Below are positions 24,167 through 37,453 of a DNA stretch of 64,000 nt, one piece after another; position 1 is the first letter of the stretch; each line of letters opens with the position of its first letter. Location of the stretch: positions 17,754,034 to 17,818,033 of the forward strand of contig OZ024895.1 of the NCBI GenBank assembly GCA_964017195.1, read 5' to 3'. The translations under genes were made by a program, and so were the position numbers. This DNA is from Siderastrea radians. Taxonomy: Eukaryota; Cnidaria; Anthozoa; Scleractinia; Rhizangiidae. The notes beneath the pieces were generated by a model that saw only the letters and a list, made by a program, of their open reading frames with translations, was not told the origin of the DNA and made no database searches.

Positions 24167-27100
24167 CTATAACAACAATAATGTCACTGAATAGTCCAGT
24201 TTCGAGTTCATCGAGACCGCTGAATAAAAACATTGAAGACGCATTTTAAGGGTTAGTCTCAGTCAGGCGTTCTTTTTTTGGGGGGGGGGGGCGTTCTTCT
24301 TTTTTTGGAACGGGTCCGAAAAAAGGAAAGAAAGAAAAAAAGAAAGAACGCCTGATTGCAGGTTAGTCGCTTGACGTGTCTGACCTGATTTGTGTTTGCT
24401 CAACAAAATATTAATTGCAGGCACTTTTCCCCGTAAAAAAAGCAGTCTGTTGTTGTAAAACTGTAAAGAATAATTTCTTAAAAACAAGTGTTAGTCCGGC
24501 AGATAAGTGTCAAATCGGGGGTGAGTACTGCACTTTATGATAAAAGCATCAAACTCGGCACGTTAATACTAGAAATCATGGGGAACAATTTCGAGATTGG
24601 AGGCAATCGGGATATGCTCTGTGTCAGTCAGGAGAGGGTGGTAAAAGTATTGGGAGTAATCATTCAAAATGGCCGCCGCCAGCGGTACTTTTTCGGTGTC
24701 TAAACATACAGCATTATTGTTTAAAACAATGTCTGATCGTAATGATCTATTTAACTCAGTTTAAAGATTACAATCATGCTATCAAAATGCACAGAAGGTT
24801 TGTGAGAATGGAAAATTGAAAAGATAATTCTGAGGCCATAAAGATGCAAATTAGAAATTTTAATTAACTCCAGTTGATAATTGCATAGTTGTAGCTTACT
24901 TTTTCGTTACTATCGTCTCAAACTTTACATGACACTGTATTACTTTTCCTGGGGGCTGATAAATGGCCAGAAATGAAAAAAAAAAAAAACGGTTGTCTTG
25001 AATTAGGTTAGTTAAACCGTCTTGATTTATGCAGTTAAAGAATCGAAGTGTTACTGATTGTCCTCTTACATGTCTTAATATTTTGGGATAATTATTTATT
25101 GTTTTTCCACTATACCAACCACAAGAGTAACTAAACAGTCATAGATACCTACTGCAAAGCATTAAATGCCAAGGAAACTTTCCATGCACACCAGGTTAGC
25201 AGTTGTACTCTATGTGTTTAAGTTCAAACGGCATCGCATCTAAGGTACAAAATTCTTGAAGCGCGAAACCGAGCTGCACTGAGTTGTGCGAATACTAAGG
25301 GCCTCCATAACGATTGCAGTAACATTTCTGGCAGACGGAAAGGAGTTCGCTTCCTGGCCAGGGATAGCTACATCAATCCATCCGTAAACGACACTTCTGT
25401 TGGAAGGCTTAAGAAGCAAAAAATGCTATTTTACATCCTAGAATGGCGACGAGGCACGTGTCCTTGGTTTGCACCTTGATGAGATAATAATGCGTAAAAT
25501 TGACAAACTATCGAGAGAGTTGTACTCTTAATGGATTATTCTACCTCGTACCGCAGAGAGTTACTGGTTCCAGACGATGTTTGAAGTCGTTATCGGCTAA
25601 CAAGCTGGAAAGCGAACGGGATGTTCACTCGGGTACTTTGCAACTCGCGTAATTCAGTACGTACGTCAAACAGTGACATGTAGGTGCAATGCATGCCCCA
25701 TGTACTAGATGCGACACCATGCCGTGCTTTACGGAAATAAGAAGGCGCATAGCTAGATCGCTATAGAGTATGCTCATTGATGCTACATGTATGCCCGCAT
25801 TGTATATGCTTGCACAGAACTGAAATGCGCGCAATTCTCAGCAGCACTCACAGACTAAATTCTTCCAAGCTTACAGAATTAGAGCCCATCGCTGCTTCCA
25901 ATATCTGATTACAATGTGAATAATGCAAGAAAAACATTTTTCAGAGAAGTTTTTGAAAAATGCCACTTCATCTGCACAGAAGTCTCCTTTGTAACCCCTC
26001 ATTTAGACACTGACAGGATTCCAATCTGACTATTTGTTGGCCTGGTGCTCTAGCCCGATCTTTTAGCGCGAAACTGCCCAGTCCAAAAAAATGCGGTTGT
26101 ATTTAACAGAAAGAAATACGTTAATCCTGAGCTTTAAAGGCTATAGAAGAAGGAGTAAATTTTCCAATGAAATCTGTTTCGGAAGTTACTGTGGTTGTGT
26201 CGTTACTGAAGGTGACGTAAACTGATGAGAATGGAAAATAAAAGAACAAATAACTGAATAAATTGCGTGTGTAATAACGTGTTTCTACGATCCTTAACTG
26301 CATCATAGTTCTGCCGTAAAACAGTTAAACAGGTAAGCTTGAAAGTGGCCACCGAAATAATTAAGGAGAAAGGGAAAATGTCGTTAAATGATTCGACCAG
26401 TGTAATTGAATTAATTAGATATCTAATTTGCATAATTTTGACCGAAAATAAAACGATCCCCTGAATTCAGTTAAATCACCCCGAAAACTGTTGTTTTGTT
26501 TTGATGGGAAATTCAACAAGCAGACATAACCAAAATGGCAATTCAACACTGTATCAAGTTAATTTTGCTTCATTTTCCCAGTAATGGTCTTTATAGTATG
26601 AATGGCGGCCATATTGAAAAATCCCTCCCTTCCCAGCTGCCAGTCAGACCCTCACGAGCGTTTCAGGCTGAAGGCTCCCGATCCAGTTAAAGCCCGCGTT
26701 ATACCTTAGCAGCGGTAGAGTTTTGAGAGGAGTCCGCTGGCCCCAATAGTATTATGCGTTCGATCACGTGAGAATGTAGTTTTCCGCTCTCCTAAAAACG
26801 CTCTTGTGTTACTTCGTGCTACCACTGAATTTGACTGTTTTTGTGTTGAGAAGTGGTCGCAAAATTGTCTTCTAGTATAGGTATTCTTGCTGGGAGGCTT
26901 AAGTTTTATTTTTGGATTGCGAATTTGGAATGACAGGCTACTTATTTGGCCTTTTTGCTAAGTATTCACTTTGTGTTCGAGAAGGACTTCGACTGAGTTT
27001 ACAGTGTGACAGCTCAAAATTGATCCAGTTGCCACAGGCCAGTTTCACGTTAAAACGTCTTTGTGTTTGCCACAGAGTACGTTTGGTCAATGGAAAGGTA

Positions 27101-27954
27101 CGTGGATGACCTTTGTCGATAACAAGATGGCTCAAGAGAGGATTTGTTTGAAGGCGGCTTCGCAAATATTTGCAGAACGAAAACCACCTCTTTTAGTCCT
27201 GACTCTGCACATCGAAGACTGCTAACCAATCACTCCTGTTATTCAGTGGAAGTTTGTAGACATGGTTTCAGTTTGCAGCTATTTTGAATTTCTGAAAGAC
27301 AAGTGTTTTTCAATATGCGAAGAAAGATATCAGTGTTTTACGCAACGTGGTTTGGTGTCATGAAATCTAGGTGTGATGATGCAGATGGTCCCGGCTTTCT
27401 GCCATCCCAGTGGAAAAATTTGACAGTTGCCACAGGTTAATTTTCACTTTTTCTTGTAGTTTATTTCTTTATTTGTTGAAATATCACGAAGTCTGGTTAA
27501 CAGCTGACCTATGAGTATTGTACGACTCGCTCAAAAGTTCAGGTTACTTCACTGGAGTGCATTAAAGTAAGTTTATAAAGCTTAATCTGTAGAATGCTCT
27601 TTCTTTTTCGTTATAAGTCGATGTAAAACTACCATTAGACTATTGAAATGATTCCCGTAGGAATATCTTTGATCAAGTATTCCCTTCTGTGATTTTTATA
27701 CCCATGGTCATAAATTTCCTGCCCGTTTTTAGGAAAGATAACATGCAGCGCGACCGGCTGCAGCCGCGAAATCGGTGGGAATTTATCCGCTTCGGCCCGC
27801 GCTCTGCATGAGTGGTTGAAACGTTTTTCCGAAAAGTCTGATTGCAGAGATGTCGTCAAAGCAAAGGTAGTCGATCTTGTAACCATTTTTGTTTTATTTC
27901 ACATGAAGCTTATATTTTGAATCTTTTGCTTGTTGCTATCCTCTCTAAAGAATT
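23460..27954. other. Intergenic; no gene recognised
   Basis: Short ORFs on both strands lack recognisable domains. Holds an (AAC)n tract at about 24130-24170, a G-run with a palindromic flank near 24266-24350, and nothing else that could be named. Confidence 0.55.
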
Positions 27955-28260
27955 TTTATTGGGTGACTTGGCTAAAAGGAAAAAAAACCCTCGAGGCATT
28001 ATGGGGATACCAGATATTTGGGCAAAAATTAGAGGGTTACAGGATACCAAAGGAAAGTTTTATAGGGATACGGGATATTAAATATGGGGATATTCAACGG
28101 GAACTTCAGGGATACGAGACCACACAATTAAGGGGATGTGGAATATTAGAAAAAAATCTTAAAGGGGTACAGGATACACAGACCCCCCCCTGCCCCCCCC
28201 TCAATGGGGCCTCTTTATTTGGTGACTTGCTTAAAAGGAAAAAAAATCCTTGAGGCGTGG
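27955..28260. repeat. 45-bp direct repeat flanking a G-rich block
   Basis: Left copy (TTTATTGGGTGACTTGGCTA, 27955 on) and right copy (TTTATTTGGTGACTTGCTTA, 28214 on) both run on through AAAAGGAAAAAAAA. Between them lies a block of repeated GGGATAC/GGGATAT words ending in a C-run. Confidence 0.7.
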
Positions 28261-28710
28261 AAGAGGAGGGGAAAGAGTTAGCTTTATTTCTCCTTTTGGG
28301 TTTGTAAAATTGCCTTTTTGTCTGGAAAGCTTGCTTCAGTCTTTTTTTTTGGGGGGGGGGGGTAGGGGGGTTTGGAAATTTGCCTTTTAGAATACCAGGG
28401 GAAGAAAGAGAATTTGAGGGGACGCAGAGGTAGAAAAGGGAAGAGTTGGAAACGCGTTTGAAGAAAGAGAGAACAAATCTAAAACTAAAATGTTTGTTGA
28501 AAGGAACTTAGAAGTCATACTTGCTGACATGCTGTAGAAGTATGCTTTTCTTGTCTACTTAAGTGGTTTTTTTACAACACGTTTCTGCACATCTGTCCGA
28601 CCCGAGAATTTGCCATTTTTAATGTCAACTGTCTGTGTAAGGTAAAGATTGCAATAGTATATGTACTCATTTTTAACTTACCGTCAAGCTTTCTTGCATT
28701 TATGATTTAA

Positions 28711-31700
28711 GGTGGCTCCCTATAGTTTTAATAAGTGTGCCTCTTTACGGACAATGAGTTACCTTTATGACCCTAGATATTTACTCTTTTGCTTCACGTT
28801 CAAGAGCTTTTAAAGGAAGGAAAGTAACACGATGACAGTTTCTTTGCCGTTGTTAACATTATGAAAAACGCTGTTGCCATGGCAACAAAGGTTCTCAAAA
28901 ATGACTGAATAAAAGCAATTTTTTACCTTTCTGAAGTTATTTCTCGGGTTATCGTCGGTGAATTTTCTTAATACCTGGTAGCTGAGTGAGAATCGTGAAA
29001 ACGAATATTCTAAAAGGAAAAAAACATGGGGTTGTTCGGACAGGTGAGAAGATATCTCCGTATTTTATGTATTAAAGAATAAAACTGAATTGACATGTAG
29101 GAAATTTTTGAAAAACTAATATGTCTAAGAAGGGTTTTGGCTCTCAAAGTGTGCCAATTTGTAGAAAATTTCACCGACGGAAACCCGAGAAAAAGTACAG
29201 TTTATTTTTGGCTTTTGCGTGGCCTTTGCGTGTTGATGACGTCATAAAATCTCGAGTTTACCACGCGCGCATGCGTACTGCTGAGAAAAGCATGAGGCTT
29301 TTTTTATTTCGTTCGAACGTTGGTTCAACTGGTGTAATTAATGGTATGGTGAAAAACAAGTAGGTTATTGTGACATATTTCAGAGTTGAGTATGGAAGCA
29401 GTAGTCCTTACCTACAATTGAATATTATCTTGGAAATGTTTAAGGATTACAGCTAAAATTCGACCCGTGCTAGTTACGCGAGGAGATGTGGATGACGAAG
29501 AAATCGAAGTTGGTGGTCTACGAAGAATTGCAATCAGTCCCTCTTTTCCGTACTGAGTAAATACCCTTTGTAAATCTTCGTAAGCCAAACCGCTCCCAGC
29601 AATTTTTTCAGCGATATTTTTTCTTAAAACACCATCGTCTCTTTCTGCGTTGAACAACTTGCCTCGGAAAGATTGCAGCACGGCGTGGCGTCGATCAAGG
29701 TACACGAGATCCTCACCAGCGTCGTGGGTGCTCACCGGTGAGGAATGATCGATTATAGTTTCCGTGGAGAGTTCAAGGCTCGAACAAAACAGAATTTTTC
29801 TAAGGGCCAAAACATCTTCTAGTGCGTCGTGTGCGTTGAAGGAATCGTTGAACAGAGTGTTATACAAGGCAGACTGGTTGGGTTTTGGAAATGTGCCATC
29901 ACAGTTCTTCAACGAAGGATGTGCGCTTTTAATGAGTGCTTTGAACAGTGAAAGAGAGTCGGCAAAGTAAACATCCAGCGATTGTAATTCATCAGTTAAT
30001 TCCCTTCCACCATTTCTGAGGAGGATTGGAGTGTCGAAGCAGGATGCGTTGTGTCCGATGAGAACTGTAATGACCTGGCTGTTTGTTATTAACTTTGCTC
30101 TGTTTACAGATTGTGAGACAAATCTCAGGAAATGTGCGATGACTTCATTTTAAAAAAGGAAGAGCAGTTACAACCATGTTGTCTTTGAGAAGTTTGCGTT
30201 CACCACTGATATTTACTATTTTAAGTTTGTTAATTCTTGAGGCATGAAAATCGATGTCTTGTACGGGCAAAATGAACTTTGAGAAGGTATGTAATCCGGA
30301 TTTGTCGGTTACCGATAGCTGGCAGACTTCAGCTGATTTACCGGTCGTGTTTGTTTCTGTGTCAAATATCAGAAAGTTGTAGAATTTGTCTTTTTCGTAA
30401 GAGACGTGTTTTGCCAAAGGTCTAGGGGTGTACTGTGGGACAGAATTCTCGATAACTTTAAACTGGTTTAGTGGCATTGCAAGAGCTCTGGCCTGAACAT
30501 CTGCCAGGGATGTACTTGTAGTGGAACAGGTTTGGTCAAGGTTAAGGCCTATTCCAGTTTCGTAAGTTTTTCCCTCTTTAGATTCCCTTCTAGCAGTCTG
30601 AGAGCAATTCTGAGAATGGATTTGAGCTCTTCGCCGCTTAAATTCCTTTGTTGATTTTCTGATTTTATCCTTGAGAACTTTTTCAGTCCTTTTTTGATTG
30701 AAGCTCAAGCAAAAGTTTCCAGGGTGGATATTAAGTTCTTCAAGTGTTCTGTTTACATACTCATACCTCAAGTTGTGTTGTGCTACTCCACATGCAACAC
30801 GAAAGTCATTGCTCTCGCTGCCTCCATAAAATCTTATCTTTGGATTTTTTAACCCAACAATACTGTTTAAGGCCTCATTTCGTTGTGAATTCAACAGTGG
30901 TGCTAGCTTTTCAGCAACTGCCTCTGTGCTGTAGTCATTAAATATATGTTCAAGTGCAGATTTTAGTTTGTCACCAAACAAGTCTTTTCCATATGGAAGG
31001 TCCTTATGTTTATATGAAATGGGATTTTCCTTGAATCCACACCATGCAATTTCACAGTTAGTATGGTCCCCAAATGCATGAGGAACAATGCATTGAATAG
31101 TTGCCTGTATACCTTTTGGATTGCCTTTGTTTTGTGCAATTCCATAGGAAAAGCATTTTACTAGGTAATTTATTACCTTTTGTGACAAGATGGAACAGCC
31201 TGGAAATTTTCCATTATGGCTCAAATTATATAGGCGAGTTGTTAGTGATCTTTTCATGTGGACAATGTCACTGAATTTTTCAACTTTATAGGTTACTTTT
31301 TCCCGAATGTGGGCCTCTGTTGTGGAGTTATCATCTCCAGTGTACATTGAAAACTTTACACCTTGTTTGGGGGCATTACTAAACATTTCCACTGCTGAGG
31401 CAGGTTCCATTGCCTTTGAAGCTGCTGTGTGGTTTTTGCGGCAGTCATGAGCTTTAGCAGTTTTGTTGCTACCTTTTGCGTAGTCACAAAATCTACAACT
31501 TTTGGTCTTTGTAGTATAGTCTAGAACTTTACCGGTAGTTAAACTCATGACTGCAGCATGACCAGTACGGGAATTATGCCCTTTACCACGCTTTTGCCAA
31601 CCCATGTCAAAGGAGCAGTGGACTGAAACCAGATTGTTTTCATCAGGTTGGGACCCACTGCAGAGTGCCTGTGACCTCTCTTCGTTCAGAGATTCTTGAC

Positions 31701-33969
31701 AGCTAGTTTTGGCGACAATTTCAACTGCCTTCCCCACTTCCCTTTCCCTTTGTTTAAATGTAGAGGAATTTAGAGTAGGAATGTTCATGGTTGACAGCAC
31801 GTTGTTGATATGAGTCTGCCCAATTCCAGCATGAAGACAAGCAAGAGCTACTCGTGTGTTGACATCAAAAGCTGATGGTCCGCGCTTACCAGATCTGTGT
31901 TCCCCAGAAGTATAAATTTTGTTGTCTTTGCCACAAAAAGGGCAGACTATCGAAAATGTGCTGGCTAATCCATGTCGTATCTCATCCCTGACACTGTAAA
32001 ATGACAGTGGACCTAATTGATAACAAGCACAAAAACATCTTAGAATAATAATACTATTATTTTGACTAAACTGGCAAGGGATGTGTGTTAAAAAGTGACC
32101 TGTCCTACTTAAAGAAGACTTGTTACAATTTCTTGAAAATAACTCTTAAGGAGTTGTAATATACTTTAGATACAGAGACAGGGCTATTAGAATCTCGACT
32201 GTTCTTTGTTCTTTTAGTAAGAAAGCGGGCTTGTATTAGCAATTTATGGGGAGGACCCTGAAAAATATATATTCTTTAGAAGTGGGTCACCTAAATAGTG
32301 CTGAGAACAGACGACTACACAAGCATTGAAAGGTTACTCTTAAAAGTTACTGCAACATACTGAAAGCACCCTTAAATAGTGTTACCGACTGGAGCATTGT
32401 CTATAAAAAAACTTTTTGGAGAAGTAAGCCAGTTCCCCCTAATTTTGAGGTTACCCAACTGCTCTTGCTTTTGTTTTGTTCAAAGGGCTAATATTACACC
32501 CCTTTGAGAAAAAATGCCTAAAAGCTGCACGAGCAATAAATTTATTGCTAAAGTGATTGACTGGTATGTAGAATTTAAAGATGCTAGCATACTAAATGGA
32601 CTCGTTTGAAATGGCTTTTTTCATCACTTCTCAGTTTTTGTTTTCTTCTGTTTTGTCTGCTTGTCTGTTTTTTTATCATTTTTTTTTTTGAGTAGTTATT
32701 TTGGGTGGGGTGTTTGAAAAATATTTTTTATTGAGACTCGGGGGCTCCAAGGTAAAATAAGTTCACTCGACTATAGAAAAGTAGAAAACAATAAAGAATA
32801 TGAGGAGATATGCAAGATAATAATTTGTTCCTTTTTTGTTTTTCATGTAACAAACTTGCTCAATGTTTTACTCATGGCCACGAGATTGCAGCAGTTTTTA
32901 CTGATTCTGTTCACCTAGTCAAAATAACGTTCATTATCGTTATTACATTAAATCCTTGGCATTAATAGTTATGTTTGCCTTGTTCTATTTTTCTTTTTCT
33001 CTGTACCTTTCCTTTGATGTAGCTCGTTAACAGTTATAAAAAAGGCAAGTTTTTCATGCGGCCAAGTCGTGACGTGTTAGAGTAAAACTGCCTAAAACTT
33101 GTACACAAATAAACCAATACCTTTCAAACAGCTAGAGCACTTCTTTAGCCCTTCTCGGAATACATCGAGGTCAATAATTCTTGTTCCTGAGGGAATGAGC
33201 TCCTGTGCCTTTTCTTGGTTCTGAAACAGTGAGTATTAAAATTTTCTCATGGTTTTATTTCACGAGCAAATATTGCGTGACGGGTGCGGTGTTGTCAGTG
33301 AAACCCGGCATAAATGTAAACAAAACAAAGAAACTCTTACCAACAAACTTCTTGTTTTTCGCTTGAAGCACACTTGGTCCTGCTCTTCACTGTCACTTTC
33401 ATAACGTAATTTTCTTTTCACAGTGGTCCTGCTGTTCGGCAAGTTCATGGGAAGGACTGTTTCTTTACCATTTTTTTGGATTTTTTGAACTGACGAAAAC
33501 CGGCCCGACGCGTCACGGACCAATTTCGTGGGTGTTTTGTCGTGGACTTCCTTTTTACTTGAGCAAGGGATGTCATTCTCTTTTCCAGAGCTGTCTTCTC
33601 CAACACACTCGGCGTGAATTGAGCCCCACAACGCAGTGCAAATACTCCCAGGTAATACTAATGCGTACGGTGAAACTGCCGTATAAAATTTTCCTCTATC
33701 CTGATTTTGTTGACGTTTGTTATCCGCGCTGGCCGGCAACAGGCTACAACATTTTCGCTGAAATACATTTCCACTGGCTAAATTTCGACAAGTCGACGAG
33801 AAAGCTATTTTTCTCCAATTGACTGCCGAGCGGCGCACAGCAACAAGACGAAAACATAATACGGACGCCATTTTTATTTTCCCCTTCGTGGATTTCGTGT
33901 GTTTTTAAAAATCCCGCGCGCGGTATTCGAGCCCAGTCTACGCGCGCCATGAAACTATAGGGAGCCTCC
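28711..33969 (-). mobile_element. Kolobok/Mutator-like DNA transposon, TTAA target site
   Basis: 5259 bp. The left end is GGTGGCTCCCTATAGTTT. The right end, read inward, is GGAGGCTCCCTATAGTTT (one mismatch in 18). TTAA flanks each end (28707-28710 and 33970-33973). Its single gene starts about 100 bp inside the right end. TTAA duplication is typical of Kolobok and piggyBac; the transposase type here (Mutator-like DDE with Cys/His features) fits Kolobok-type better. The superfamily call is an inference. Confidence 0.85.
29412..33871 (-). CDS. Transposase-exonuclease fusion protein, spliced, with a frame break
   Basis: Exons 33871-33341, 33220-33121 and 32012-29412, with phases 0 and 1 and clean GT/AG ends. 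Residues 1-177 are basic and unrecognised. Then come GTRIIDLDVF, CSSC and CPFCGKDN (zinc-binding). The transposase core follows, with DDE candidates SFDMGWQKRG, MYTGDDNST and QRNEALNS and the intervening VHMKRSL. From about residue 770 a DEDDh exonuclease begins: motif I FLIFDTETN, motif II IGHNASCFD, motif III FNAHDALEDV. The frame breaks at 30147-30145, where AAA-TGA needs one base skipped to go on in the exonuclease. Total about 1076 residues if continuous. It may be a mutated copy or use +1 frameshifting. Confidence 0.85.
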
Positions 33970-33973
33970 TTAA

Positions 33974-36900
33974 GCAATCTCCTGTCAAACAATTCTCTTC
34001 GCAATATATTAAGTATGGGTTTTGGTGAAATTGGACAATAACTAAAATCACTTTGGTCTAAATGTGTCTTGTGATGCAATATGTTCCAACTACAACAGGA
34101 TAGTTCCCAGGTGATATGCCCCAGTGTTCAATTTTTCAGTTGAAAGCAGTTTTAACTGTTCCAGATGGAAGAGCATTTTGTTTTTGTAATGGACCTAAAC
34201 ATACTCTAAAAATTCAACTTTCAATGCAGGAAATGTTTTCGAGGCATATACAGCTTTAAGGAAAAATATTTCAAGGATAGTAAAGTTACTATGTCAATAT
34301 GATTTTGTTCTCAGAAAATCGTACTGGTCTCAAATCTGTGTCAATATCATTTTGAACACGACCTTTGTGTAACAGGAAATATGTGATATAAGTGTGTTAA
34401 TGTCACGCACAAATAAACAAAAAACGCATTTATGTGGGAGAAAAGGTTAGGGGTAAGTGTTGTCCAGGACCCGAGTGCTGCCTGCCACTTGCGAGGCCAG
34501 TCAACGGGGCTAGTGTCAGCGAGTGGCATAGAAACCATGGATTGGGCGTCATGGAGTACAGCTGAGTAGCATGCACCTATGCCAAGCTCCCAGAAGGTTG
34601 GCCAGCAAGGGGAAGTGGACGTGACCACTGTAGTGTCAACCCAAGCTAAGGCAACCGAGGCATCGCTTCAGTGTGGGACTGAAGGGTTGTCGCCAGCAAC
34701 ACTTATCCCCATAGATTCTGGAACAGAAATCCTCCCACACTGAGGCGGCTAAAAGAGCTGTTCACAGAAAAAGCAGGCCCCACCCAGGATGGTGCAAAGC
34801 AGCATTCTGTTAGCAGCCTCAGACAGGATTCCCAGTTGCATAGCTACCACTCTCATCTAATTCTTATTATTATTATTATTTTTATATAGAATTCTAACCC
34901 TAGACATGATGGATGCAAGCTAGATAGTTAATAGTCTTCAGTTAAAGGCTCAATGGTTTCGCTATTAGACTTAACATATAGTTCAGTTCTGACCAATAAA
35001 GGCCTTGACACAAGATGTGCATGTCCAGTTCACTTCCAGGGATCAAATGTAGGAGGGTTCTGGGTAGATGTGTTGTCACGGTGATAAGCAGCCATGGTTG
35101 TGGGAACTTGTGCAAAACCTGCACAAATGCATTCAAGTCTTTGTGCTGGTACAGTTTGGATCTGCAAGTTTAGCACAAGCAATGAGAACATAGCATAAGT
35201 GGAATGAAAACAGTTCAAATTAACTTTATCCACTCAGGCCTAATCTCAATACCCTCAGGTGTAGCATTAATAGACTGTTGTAAATGGTGAGGGTGAAAAT
35301 TCCAGTTCACAAGGATTGAATAAATATGTTGTTATTTACTTTGTTGGAACCAATGGGATTATTTCACTAAGTTCCATTGAAATTATGGCCCTAACCAGGT
35401 ATGCACTTGTGAAAAGTTCTGTAATACTATACTCATTTTTTAATCAATTACAATTGTATTACTGGTTGGCAATAGTCAAGAGTTGGTGTAAGGGGAAAAG
35501 GAGAAAGCCTCTGCCATTTTTCCTTGCATGAACTCCTTCAAACTCCTTCCCTGACACCACATCCTACACAAGCTAAGTGTCTGCTAAAGACTTAGTATTT
35601 ATTGGACTCAAAATGTTTTCAGAAATGCATATCATCAAATAAAAAAGTGACAAAACTAGAATTATTTCTAGACTGTTGTGTTACAAGGAAAAGCTATGTG
35701 GGGTATGTTGAATGAACTGCAAATTCAGATAGTAATAATTATTATCATCCTTGTGGTTTGAGTCATTTGATGTGCTATCGGTTTGGTGAAGACAACTACC
35801 ATTTTTCTGTTCCTCTGTAACTTGCCTACTGGGATGAGGATTCAAGATTTTTAACACCAGCCACCTTGAACCTCTTGCTATCTGACAGAAACCTAGTTCC
35901 CTTAAGCAGTGTTGTACAGTAATTTATTACTAGCTATTTTGAACTCTCATCAGCATCTGGAACAATTTTATTATCTGGTGTAGAACAATTTTTCAGCCCA
36001 ATAGAGCGACCACACTGGCCACAATTCATAAATCTAACAAAACCCATGTGAATATTGCTGTCCTGAGAGGAAAACATCTACTGCATGTGGAAATTGTTTT
36101 TGACATAAAACTAGTTTTCCTTGTGGAATGAGCATGTAGCCTATAGTCATACTTGTCTATTCAAAAACTTTTAAAACATGCTTAACAAGAAACTTACAAG
36201 CACAACATCATCCCCCTAGTTTGCCCATACTGTACAGAAGGTTGCAACATGGAACATGCAGTATCTTCTTGAACATAAGAGAAATCAGGACGCATTCTAC
36301 GGTTAAACACCAGCAGTTTTCCCACATAAAATATATTATCAAAAGAAAATAACATTCTGCTATCTTCTTTTGTCAAGAAGAATAAAAAATCGAAGAAGGG
36401 CCTTCAGACTGTTCACATGGAATAAAACCTGTCAGGTAAATGAAAAAAAAACATCGTAAAAGAACGGAATAAATCAAAACAGTGGTATTCAGAGTGGTAT
36501 GTAAAACCAGCAACTCCTGGAAAATCAAAGGAATGCGTGACAAAACGTAAAAAAAAGGAAAACTTCTTTATTCAAGCCCAATTTTCACCGTCAACACGGC
36601 AGGGCCCGCCTGAGCCCACTGGCCTTTTCATAAAGATTAACTATCAAACTACATTTTTGTGCAAAAATAATCCAGGATACAAAGATAGATCCAGATGTAA
36701 ACTTATATCCATGTCAAACAAGAGTGATTAACATTGCTCTCGAAGACTGTTTCGTTTTCATGGACATGTTTTGTCAAGAAAAAGGCTTACCTGAACATGT
36801 CGCTTACACCATTACATGGCTAGGTCATCTTCTAACAGTCTCCCAAAAATGAAGGACTGGATCGCTCGACAACAGAAGAAATTGACCGACAAAGAACGAG

Positions 36901-37444
36901 GTTTCACGTACAAGCCAAACGAACGACGGCAGCCATTAGTATCGCAGACACGACGCGTGATTGGACGAATGGAGTCACGTGAACTGTGTTCAACACCACC
37001 TGGGATAGACTGGTAACTAATTAATGCGTGCGCATCCATTTATTGATTTTGCGCTGTACAATTGAGAAAATGAGTGTCGTCATTAAGTTGACCGCCTGAA
37101 ACGCTCGTGCCCTACCCAGATTGCCTCTAATCTTTAAAACGTTCCCTACGATACCTACTACTAGTGTGCCAAGTTTCATGCTTTATCATAAAGTGCAGAA
37201 TAATTTCACCTATCTGCTAGACTATGTGCTGTAAATGCACAACAAATGTTCCTGAAAATTGAGAAAAATTCCCTGTTATGTCAAACCGACTGAAACCAAC
37301 AGCCGCTAACGGTTTCGTATTTCGCGTGTGACCTTTTGGCTTTTGTTAGTAACAATCCAATCAACATTCGTTACTTCGAATGAGTCGACCGTTGGAACAT
37401 TTCAATCTTCAATTTAAAAATAGAATTTTGATTACAATCCGTTC
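33974..37444. other. Intergenic; possible SINE or LINE tail at 34440-34890
   Basis: A GC-rich block (34440-34850) ends in (TTA)n at about 34861-34880, like a retroposon 3' end, but no head or TSD could be fixed. Elsewhere there are only short ORFs. One at 36816-37016 on the plus strand was not recognised as a gene. Confidence 0.5.
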
Positions 37445-37453
37445 CCGATTAAT

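Noticed and set aside
36816..37016. Plus-strand ORF (MKDWIARQQKKLTDKERG...) as a gene or first exon
   Set aside because: No recognised family, no supporting splice partner; the opposite strand is also open over the same span.
26651..37110. CACGAGCGTTTCAGGC at 26653 and its inverse at 37092 as ends of one 10-kb element
   Set aside because: Similarity stops after about 17 bp and no target duplication is seen.
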